From positions 1,364,001 to 1,428,000 of the forward strand of contig OY978099.1 of the NCBI GenBank assembly GCA_963854735.1: a stretch of 64,000 nucleotides of DNA, read 5' to 3'. The notes under the pieces are model-generated. The model ran no database searches. It was not told where the DNA came from and saw only the letters and a program-made list of their open reading frames with translations. A program made the position numbers and the translations under genes. This document shows, piece by piece, positions 55,701-64,000 of the stretch; within the stretch, counting starts at the first letter, position 1, and each line of letters begins with the position of its first letter. The DNA comes from Marvania coccoides (Eukaryota > Chlorophyta > Trebouxiophyceae > Chlorellales > Chlorellaceae).

Positions 55701-58100
55701 TGCAGAGCAAAAAAAACAACAAAAATAACGAGTTTTTAATGTTTTGTTCCAGCCATATATTAAAAATACAACAGAGCGTCCACATGCAGTGCAAATGACT
55801 GTGAAAAGTAAGCTCACCGTCCCACACAAAGGTCTTGCGGTGGCGGTCGATGGCCGCAAAGTACTCCTTGGCCTCGGCCGCCGTGGAGGTACCCAGACCT
55901 TTGTAGTACTTGATCTTCCACCCCCGGGTGCTCCCGCCGTTGGCCTCCTTCCAGTTCTCGTACTCGGGCAGCGTGTAGAACGCCTTAGACTCGCGCCCCT
56001 TGGTGACCTTGATGATGGGGGTGATGAACTCCACCAGGAAGCCGGGGATGGCCAGCAGGGAGGGGTAGAAGTGGTGCAGGAAGTTCATGATGAGGCCCTT
56101 GATGTGGGAGCCGTCGTGGTCCTGGTCGGTCATGATCATGAGGTGACCGTACCGCAGAGACTTGGTGTCGGTGTACTTCTTGCCGTGCTGCAGCCCCAGG
56201 ATCTGCTTGATGTGGTTGATCTCCGCGTTGGCGGTGATCTGGGACGCCGCCGCGTCGCGCACGTTGAGCAGCTTGCCGCGCAACGGAAACACGCCGAAAC
56301 GGTCGCGCCCCACCACACTCAGCCCGCTGATGGCCAGCGACTTGGCGGAGTCTCCCTCGGTCAGGATGAGCGTGCAGTGCTCGGAGTTGCGCCCGCCCGC
56401 GTCGTTGGCGTCGTCCAGCTTGGGGATGCCCACCAGGCGCTGCTTCTTGGCGCCGTCGCCCTTCTTCAACTCTTTGTTGGCCTTGGAGTTGGCCAGGTCC
56501 AGCACGCCGTCCACGATGCCCGACGCCGCCGCCTTCTTCAGGAACGGCTCGGGCAGCTCGCACTTGGACCCAAACGCCGACGCCCGCAGCGTGAGCGTGT
56601 CCTTAGTCTGGGAGTCAAACGCCGGGTTCTCCACCAGGCAGTTGACAAACACCCACACATAGTTCTTCACCATGAAGGGCTTCACCCCCGCCTGCTTGTG
56701 CTTCTTTCCCATGAACTCGCACACGTACTTCACCACCTGGTCGGCGATGTAGTTCACGTGGGTGCCGCCCTTGTTGGTGCAAATGGCGTTGACGAACGAC
56801 ACCTGGGAGGGCTGCCCGTCGGAGGCCGCCACGCACACCTCCCACCGGTCACTGATGCGCTCGTACACGCGGGGGGTGGCGTCGGGGCCGGTACGGGGGC
56901 CGAGGTACATGTCGACGTAGGTCTGGAAGTCCTTGATGGGCAGGCGCTCGCCGTTAAAGTAGACCTTGACGCCCTTGCCCAGGATGCCGGCCATGTCGTA
57001 CGTGCGCTTGCGCATCAGCGCCACTGCACAATGAATCGCGTGGGAGGAGGAAAAGAACAAGTTGGTTAAACTAAAGCGTCGGGAAAATATTTAATGAACT
57101 GTCCAATAGAAAGCCGTGGCTTGATTTTCTACCACAAACTCCAAAACCCAAACACGTACCTGTGTCCTCCTCCAGGTCCTCCATGCCAAAGCGCTCAAAG
57201 TCAGGCTGGAAGGAGATGCAGGTCCAGTTGTCAGTGGCCTTGCAGTCGGTGATCTGCGGGGCGCCCTTCTGGGTCATGTTCTGGCGGAACACCTGCTTGT
57301 AGCGGCGCTTGCGCTTGCCGTCGCATGTCTCCACCACGAACTTGGTGGAGAAGATGTTGGCGAGCTTGGCGCCATAGCCGTTGCGCCCACCGGTCACCTT
57401 CTTCTCATTGTCATTGTAGTTGGATGAGGTCAGCAGGTGGCCGAAGATGAGCTCGGGCACATACATCCCCTCGGTCTTGTGCACCTCCACGGGCACCCCA
57501 GCTCCGTTGTTGAGCACCCGGATCTCGCCCTTGGCCTAAAATAAACCGACACACTTTAGGTAGCAGAGAGAAAAATACATGCATATGCTGCTGATTTGTG
57601 CCATGGAGCTGGGTAATATTAGGATTAACATTACAATTGAACTTACCGGGTCCACGTCCACGCGCAGAGTGTCCATAGCGGAGTCTCTGACCTTGTTGTC
57701 GGCGGCGTTCACCAGGATCTCATCGAAGATCTTGTACAGGCCGGGAGCGTAGGTGACGTTTTTCAGCACCATGCGCTCGCCATCATGCACCCACAGCTGC
57801 TGCGGCTGCTTCTCTGTGGACCCAATGTAGGTGTCTGGGCGCAGCAAGATGTGCTCCAGCTGGGACAGCTTCTGGTAGGTCTCCTCGATGCTCTTGGACG
57901 ACTTTTTGGCGTTGCTGGGGCCGAGCGCGGCCTTGCTGGCCTTGGCCGCGGCCTTGCCGGCCTGCAAAGTGGGAGTGAAAATGAAATGCGAGGGTGGTTG
58001 GCCGGACAACGGCTAAACTGGGGCGCCCGGCCCATAAATGCTTGCAACAATAGTATACCTTGGCAACGCCAACGTTTTCACCGTGCGTTTCCACCTCCAT
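52724..58100 (-). CDS. TOP2: DNA topoisomerase II
   Basis: Six exons, 58100-58059, 57961-57647, 57535-57160, 57023-55818, 55699-55298 and 55104-52724, give 1573 residues. The GHKL ATPase region has DEILVNAADNK and GGRNGYGAKLANIFS. The TOPRIM domain shows EGDSAKS at about 467 and DQDHDGSHIKG. The DNA-gate winged helix carries the catalytic Tyr at about 798 in SPRYIFTRL, directly after intron 5. The enzyme passes one duplex through another in the nucleus and is needed for chromosome segregation. The last 400 residues are a highly charged Lys/Ala/Ser/Asp-rich tail with repeated KPKAA units and many acidic Ser clusters, longer than in plants but typical of a regulatory, phosphorylated C-terminus. 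All joins keep the frame. Confidence 0.97.
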
Positions 58101-59009
58101 CGAGGGAACGGGGAGCGGTTGATTTATTTCGGTGCGATCAAATGGTGTTTCAATCCGCGCTCTGCACTCCCACGTGTTTGTTGGTTATTATCTTTATTTT
58201 GTGTATATTAAATTATTGATCTATAGCTGGAGCGCGGTAGACAGCTTAATCGCTCTTGATTAACCACCTCCAGAGCAGGCAAAGCACGGGCCCATGCTGC
58301 TATCCAAAGCCGGGCCTGGCAGCGTTGGTCGCAGTACAGACCGTTCTGCAAGCGCTGCAGACCCGGGCGTGGGGTAAAACCAGCCACAAGAGGCACACTC
58401 GGCTCCGTGTATCTTGCCGATGCAGCACTCCTTCATCTGCAGATTATGTTCCAGCTCTGTGCGCTCAAAATCGGTGGCGCCAATCAGTCGACTGTCTTCC
58501 CTGGCTTCCGAATTTTTTTTTAAAGAAATTAAAAGCTGCGTGAGCACCACGCACGTCTATAAGCTACTGCTGCAGGGTGGCGGGGTTGAGAGACTCAAGG
58601 TAAGCAGCCCAGCTTGTCAAGTGCTTCAAAGACGAAATTGCGCTTTTTGTGGGCCCGCGGGAATTGCAAAAAATCGACAACAATTGCTGAGTTCTCTGCG
58701 TAAGACCAGGTCTTAGACCTCGTTTGTTGTGATTTTTTTATTCTTTTGCTGGCATTCAAGACCACGCAAAGAGTTTTGAGGTTCAGTACAAAAACCCGTA
58801 ACTATCTTGTTAATAAAGCAACATTACTGCCCTTGGTGCGTTCAAACCATCAAAATCATCTCTAAATTCAATTAAATTGTAACATCCTGTTTTTCACTCT
58901 CTGTTTTTCAGCTATGATCTGCTGAACGCGTTTCAATACGTATGCAGGCTCACTACCGCTCAACGCAGCAAAAATCTCTAAACCTAAATCCTTTTTGTCA
59001 CCTTCACAG
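58101..59009. other. Spacer; probably holds the Pmp3 first exon and a MYND relic
   Basis: About 900 bp between the start of topoisomerase II and the first recognised exon of the Pmp3-like gene. The left part contains fragments resembling a MYND finger on the minus strand (58208-58550). The first exon of the Pmp3-like gene should lie here, but I could not identify an ATG followed by a phase-1 donor. Confidence 0.5.
58208..58550 (-). pseudogene. Possible MYND-finger relic
   Basis: Minus-strand frames contain ECASCGWFY in one frame and, after a frame change, NGLYCDQRCQARLW, which together resemble the first and middle parts of a MYND zinc finger (C-x2-C, YC-x3-C, W). A third frame offers QHGPVLC at the expected end. 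No intact frame joins them. It may be the remains of another ankyrin-MYND type gene like that at 35.9-36.8 kb, or chance. Confidence 0.3.
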
Positions 59010-59378
59010 CGTTTGAAAAAACGGTCAGCACCAAGACCTGCGGGCTCTTCATCACAGCGTTCTTTCTTCCTCCTGTTGCTGTGAGTGGCGATTTGTGATT
59101 TGCAGCCTTCAGAGTGGTTCAGCTTTATCCATGGGAAGGGCCCCAAAGTGGCGTTTCTTGCTACCAAATAAATAACTGCTCTTCAACCGGGTGTTCCCAA
59201 TTATCTGCAGGTGATGATCGCCACCAACGAGATAACGAGCGATTTCTGGATCAATCTGCTGCTCACTCTGCTGGCGTGGATCCCTGGGATTGTCCATGCT
59301 GTTTGGGTTGTTATTAAGGAAGAAAAGAAAAGCACGGGCTACTCTTTCTACGAGCAGGTCCCTCCTACGATGCCGTGA
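59010..59378 (+). CDS. Pmp3/UPF0057-like hydrophobic peptide (first exon not found)
   Basis: Two exons are recognised: 59010-59080 and 59211-59378. Together they encode about 78 residues with the Pmp3/UPF0057 pattern of two membrane helices: GLFITAFFLPPVAVM, then FWINLLLTLLAWIPGIVHAV, followed by WVVIKEEKKSTGY. The family's FLPP and DFWINLLLTLLAWIPG signatures are clear. Such small plasma-membrane proteins (yeast Pmp3, plant RCI2) affect membrane potential and ion tolerance. The first recognised exon starts in phase 1 after a TTCACAG acceptor, so an upstream exon with the ATG is required and lies somewhere in 58.1-59.0 kb. The C-terminal tail of about 20 residues is longer than in the minimal members. 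Confidence 0.75.
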
Positions 59379-59900
59379 AGTGATTTGACGGCGGAGAAGC
59401 ACAGCGCTGGGCAATGTATCTGCATTTATCGGGGGTAAAACCCATTGCCATTTTCTCGTACCCCTGGGCATACGCTAAAACGCATGAAGGCTGAATCTTT
59501 TGACTGTAGATTGTGACACTCGTAGATTTTTTCTTTGTTGTTCTGAATCCCTTGTGTAATTTTGAATAATATCGATATTGTAAAGTATCGCTGCCAGCGC
59601 ACATTGATGCAAAAGGCTGCATTTTGTTAACTTCCCTTTCTAAACATTACTTACCAAACGTATTTTATTAATCCTTTCTCCCTACAAAAAAATATTAACA
59701 AGTGCAAATGCCCAGCTACTCGGTGGCTTCCTCTAGCTTATCTCATCCCAATCTCGATGTTAAATTTTATTATTAAATTAATTTAAACTCAATTTTTAAT
59801 GCACTGTTAGTACAATTCACATCCCTCGCGCCGCCCGGCTCAGCTGCGCTTCGATTTATTTTATTTATGATCATCTCTCTGTTCTCGAGCTGACGACGAA
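59379..59900. other. Spacer, no gene seen
   Basis: About 520 bp of AT-rich sequence between the Pmp3-like gene and PHYLLO. It should hold the PHYLLO promoter. No element is recognised. Confidence 0.6.
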
Positions 59901-62900
59901 ATGAACGCCTATTCGTTTCTCAACATTTCAACAAATGTGCTTCAAGACGGCCGCCAGCCCCGCGGAGCCTCATCTTTACGGTCCAGCAGGTGAGAACCAT
60001 CTTTCACAAATGCATCTTTTCTGTTCGCCCTTTCGCTCTCCTCCTCTCACACCCTACAAAACTCCGTCAGGTTCACCGACGCCGCGGCCAGAGCACCGCT
60101 CGTCAGAAGGCCCAGGGGCGTGGCAGCAGAGGCAGAGAGCGGCAGCCGTCAGAGCGTCTCGCAGACAGCGGCGGCAGCAGCAGACACTTCATCAGGGGCA
60201 ATCCGCGATGACTTTACTCTCCCGGATGACTTCTTCCTCGATTCCCAGCCAGTTAACCGCAGCAGCTACCCAACAGCAATTTTTCACCGCGTCAAAACTA
60301 TGCCTCCGGCGTCCTCACTGCCCCAGGCCCAGGCCGCGCTGCTGGAGGCCGTGGAAGCCGCAGGGGAGGCTTTCAGCGCCTACACCGCCGGCTTGGTCCG
60401 CCTGGAGGTCCCTCTGCCGCGCAGCGTGGGCGCTCTGCGGTGGCTGCAAGGCCAGCAGCAGACGGCAGCGGCAGCCCCCAGTTTGTGCCCTAAGATATTT
60501 TTCTCCCCTCGGCGCTCCTCCGCGCCTGATACCGAAGGCAGCACGGCGGCGGGCGCGGCCAGAGCGGGTGCAGGCAGCGTGGCTGGGGCAGGTGCGGCGT
60601 GGCAATGGAAAGGTGAAGGCGGGGAAGCTGCCGATGAGGCGGTGTTCGCGGCTATGCGGCGGTTTCTGGGCGGGGGGAATCCGCGGGTCAGGGTGTATGG
60701 CGGGACGCGGTTTGATCCGGCGTCAGCGCCTGCCCCTGAGTGGGTTGAATTTGGCAGCTACTGCTTCGTTCTGCCGAGGTACGTTTTTTTTCCAGCGACT
60801 ATTTTATTATATTGTTATACCCTTTCCTTCGCTGCTTATTTAAATAAATTCTACGCATTAATATACCTTTTGTGGGGGCATAATTTGTTTTCTATGAGTC
60901 CATTTGACTGACTTTGCCTCAATTTTTTTGTTTTTTTTAATTTTCTACCACCGTGCAGAATTGAGCTTTTGGAGACTTCAGGGGGCGCGCTGCTGTCGTG
61001 CACGCTGGCGTGGGACGGGAACCATGCTCAAAGTCCCACATCCGATATCACAAGAGGCTTCACCTCGCTGGAGGAAGCTGCCGCCGATGCAATTTCCGCG
61101 TTGTATGCTGCTTGGCCATCAGCGCCGCCTCGAGCGGCCGCCTCCCGGCTGCAGCCAGTCGTTCCACTGCAGCACATCCCTGATGATGCAGACTGGGGCG
61201 CTCGACTGGACTCTGTGCACTCTCAGCTCACTCCGGCAACTAGCAGCAGCAGCGGTGACGCCTCAGCCAACCCCCCGGCAGCCTCTGCGGCCTCGCTGCT
61301 GAAGCTCAACCCCAACGCGGCGCTGGAAGAGTACCTCCGTAGCGGACAGCAGGGTCTGGATGGGCTGCTGGAGGCGCTGGACCGAGGGTTCGAGGCAGTA
61401 GTGCTGGGCAGCAGCGACGGCGATGAAGGCGACGCAGAACGCGGCCAATTGAACGCGTTTGGGGACGCCAACAACGGCGATGAAGACACACGCGTGAAAA
61501 AGGCGGGAACGGCGTTGACCAAGGTGGTTTTGGCGCGCAGAAGCGATCTGCAGCTGACTGGGCGCCTGGACCCGCTGACGCTGCTGGAAGCGCTGCAGGA
61601 GCGCGATCCGCGGGCGTACCAGGTGCTCCTGCAGCTCCCTTCAGGCGCCACCTTCCTCGCATCCACCCCCGAGTGTCTGTACACCCGTTCCGGCGCTGCA
61701 GTGGCCAGTGAAGCGGTTGCGGGCACCCGCGCTCGCGGCGCCGGCGGCGACGTGGAAAAGGACTTTTGGCTGTCGTTCGACCTGCTGCGATCGCAGAAGG
61801 ATGACGTGGAGTTCGGAGTGGTGCGGGATTGGGTGCGGCGCGCTCTGGGCACGGTGTGCGAGGACGTAGTTGTCGAGGTCACGAAATCTGTAGTGAAGCA
61901 AGGAGCAGTGCAGCATCTGTATGGCAAGCTGGCGGGCACGCTGCGCGCCGGTGTGGGCGACGCGGAGATGCTGCGGGCGCTGCACCCGACGCCGGCTGTG
62001 TGCGGGCAGCCGAGGGGCGAGGCGCTGAGAGTTTTGTCGGAAGTGGAGCCGTTTGACCGCGGGTGGTACTCTGGGCCATTTGGATGGATTAGCAATGATG
62101 CAGCGGAGTTTGTTGTGGCCATAAGGTCGGCATTGGTGCGGAGCCCCGAGAATTCTGCCTCTAGCAATGGCGTTTCAAAGAACTCTGCCGCTGCTGCTGA
62201 GCCGCTGCGGGTGTCGCTGTACGCTGGCGTGGGCATCGTGCGCGGGTCGGACACCGCCTCAGAGTGGGCGGAGCTCAACCTCAAGATTTCGCAGTTTGAG
62301 CGGCTGTTGAAGCCTGCTCCGTCGCCGCGGGGTGCGCCCAATGTTGCTGCTCTGTGGGCGCGCCTCACCGTGGAAGAGCTCTGCCGTCAAGGCTGCAACA
62401 CCTTCTGCGTCGCTCCAGGTAATTCAGCATTGCTATTGTTTTTGTCATCATTATTATTATTTTCTTTGAGTCCCCATTGAAAATAATATTATTTATTTTT
62501 CCACGGTTTTTCTCGCTGCAGGCTCGCGGTCTTCGCCGCTGACCACCGCCATCGCGTACCACCCCCGCGCTCGCATCGTCTCCTGCATCGACGAGCGCTC
62601 TCTGGGCTTCTGGGCACTAGGCTTTGGCCGAGCCACCGGCCGCCCTGCCGTCGTCGTTACCTCGTCAGGCACAGCGGTGGCCAACCTGCTGCCAGCAGTG
62701 GTCGAAGCCAGCCAATCTGGGGTGCCAATGCTGTTGCTCACCGCCGACAGGCCTCCTGAACTGCGCGACACCGGCGCCAATCAAACGATCGACCAAGTGA
62801 AAATCTTCGGAGGGTACGTGAGGTGGGAGTACGACGTGCAGGCGCCCACGGAAGCCGTCCCCGCGCGCAGCGTGCTAACCACTGTGGACGCCGCGGTTGC

Positions 62901-64000
62901 AGCCACCCAAAGCTGCAACCCAGGCCCTGTTCATTTGAATTGCCAGTACAGGGAACCGCTGGCACCGCTGGTAGAGCCCTGGGGCGCTGCGGCATGCCTG
63001 CGGGGGCTTGAACGGTGGGAGACATCGGACGCGCCGTTCACCACGACCGCAGAGCTGCGCGCCAGCAGCACCCTCGGCAAATTTGAAGGCGAGGTCAACG
63101 GCCCAGCTGCGGTGGTTCTGACTGAGATTTTGCAGGCGAAGCGGGGGCTGATCGTGGTGGGGGAGCTGGTGGCCCCAGAGGACGTCTCTGCGGCAGTGCA
63201 GCTGGCGCAGAACTTGGGGTGGCCGGTGGCTGCTGATATCTTATCAGGGCTGAGGATCGGAGCACCATCTGCCGATGGCACTATTAACGACTCTCGGCTC
63301 CCTCTGGCGCTGCTCCCGCACTTTGACCACATCTTGCTCGACCCCCAGCACTGGCCGCAGCTCCAGCCTGACGTGATTCTGCAGCTGGGGGGGCGCCTGA
63401 CCTCCAAACGCACCGCTCAATTTTTGGAGGCCAGCGCTGCTGGCTTTGAGGGCGGAGAGCCTTCGCGTTGGGTGTTTGTGGACCGCACCGCGCGGCGCCA
63501 CGACCAAGCGCACCGCGTCACGCACCGCCTGCAAGCTGCAATCTCAGATGTGTCAGCGATAGCCGGAATTACGGCACAAGTCACGAATTTCCCAGCACCA
63601 GAGCAGGCGGCCTACGCTGCACTGCTGGTGGCGGCAGATGCAGCAGCGGGCGCGGCGGTGGACGCTGCTCTGGGGCAGTTTCACGAGCTCACGGAGCCCG
63701 CAGTGGCTCGTCTGATATCTCAGGAGTTGCCGCTGGGAGACGGCTTGTTTGCCGGCAACAGCATGCCTATTCGAGACCTGGACATGTACGCGCTGCCTAG
63801 GCGGGAGTCTGTTGCGGCGCAGGGCGCTGTAGGCAGCGGCGTAGGGGCCCCTGTGGCTGCGAATCGTGGGGCGAGCGGCATAGACGGAGTTTTGTCTACC
63901 GCTGCTGGGTTTGCGGACGGACTGGGGCGCGGGTGCACCCTGGTGGTGGGTGACATTTCATTCCTGCACGACATTAACGGCCTCAACCTGCTGCGCAACG
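59901..64000 (+). CDS. PHYLLO: PHYLLO: MenF-MenD fusion for phylloquinone synthesis (partial at right edge)
   Basis: Exons 59901-59989, 60071-60778, 60959-62418 and 62522 to the window end, about 1245 residues so far. An N-terminal transit-like region precedes a full isochorismate synthase (MenF) domain: LTKVVLARRSDL, FLASTPECLY, EAVAGTRARG, LHPTPAVCGQP, FDRGWYSGPFGW and AGVGIVRGSDTASEWAELN, the chorismate-binding signatures. From exon 4 the MenD (SEPHCHC synthase) domain begins: VAPGSRSSPLTTAIAYHP, TSSGTAVANLLPAVVEAS, LTADRPPELRDTGANQTIDQ; the ThDP end region (DGLGRGCTLVVGDISFLHD) is reached at the edge. In plants PHYLLO continues with MenC and MenH, which should lie to the right. The protein feeds vitamin K1 production for photosystem I in the plastid. 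Unlike in Arabidopsis PHYLLO, the MenF half is intact. Confidence 0.95.

Noticed and set aside
55744..57069. 441-codon plus-strand frame opposite topoisomerase II exon 4
   Set aside because: The minus strand encodes the ATPase and TOPRIM regions exactly in this interval.

Overview
The window is nuclear DNA of a photosynthetic eukaryote, most likely a unicellular green alga. It carries about 26 protein genes on both strands, nearly all cut by short AT-rich GT-AG introns between GC-rich exons. Several proteins point to Viridiplantae: a PHYLLO-type MenF-MenD fusion for phylloquinone synthesis, a plastid PTC7-like PP2C, an AtNUDX23-like Nudix hydrolase, an At5g45170-like plastid HAD protein, an F-box JmjC protein of the JMJ21/22 type and a strawberry-notch (FORGETTER1-like) helicase. 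The species cannot be named from the sequence.

Layout, left to right. 0-4.4 kb: three tandem minus-strand copies of an unrecognised small two-exon family. 4.7-10.1 kb: strawberry notch (-), divergent from an ABHD13/Bem46 hydrolase (+). 12-15.5 kb: an intronless multi-pass membrane protein (+) and an AAAP-type amino-acid transporter (-) with an in-frame TAG. 16-19.6 kb: membrane-anchored cysteine synthase (-), divergent from a TPR protein (+). 20.6-24.6 kb: ATX1 copper chaperone (-), HAD pseudoenzyme (+), F-box/JmjC oxygenase (+). 25-33 kb: disordered protein, Zn-alcohol dehydrogenase and exocyst SEC3, all minus. 33-38 kb: NAA38 (+), DUF707 protein (-), a decayed ankyrin-MYND gene (+) and a Nudix hydrolase (+). 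38.8-45 kb: DDX46/PRP5 (+), a tiny membrane protein (-) and a triple-RRM protein (+). 46-52 kb: PP2C (-), PH-kinase (+), patatin lipase (+). 52.7-58.1 kb: DNA topoisomerase II (-). 59-64 kb: a Pmp3-like peptide (+) and PHYLLO (+), which runs off the right edge.

The genes do not form a pathway; this is ordinary gene-dense eukaryotic sequence with many head-to-head pairs separated by 60-320 bp. The noteworthy points are the tandem small-gene family, an unusually high share of GC-AG introns (4 of about 64 inferred), three otherwise intact genes with one disabling-looking lesion each (stop codon, splice acceptor, splice donor), two protein families with altered catalytic motifs, and several strong hairpin, palindrome or G-quadruplex sequences in the spacers. 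All exon structures were deduced by eye from splice consensus, reading-frame continuity and family knowledge; no search or transcript data were used.
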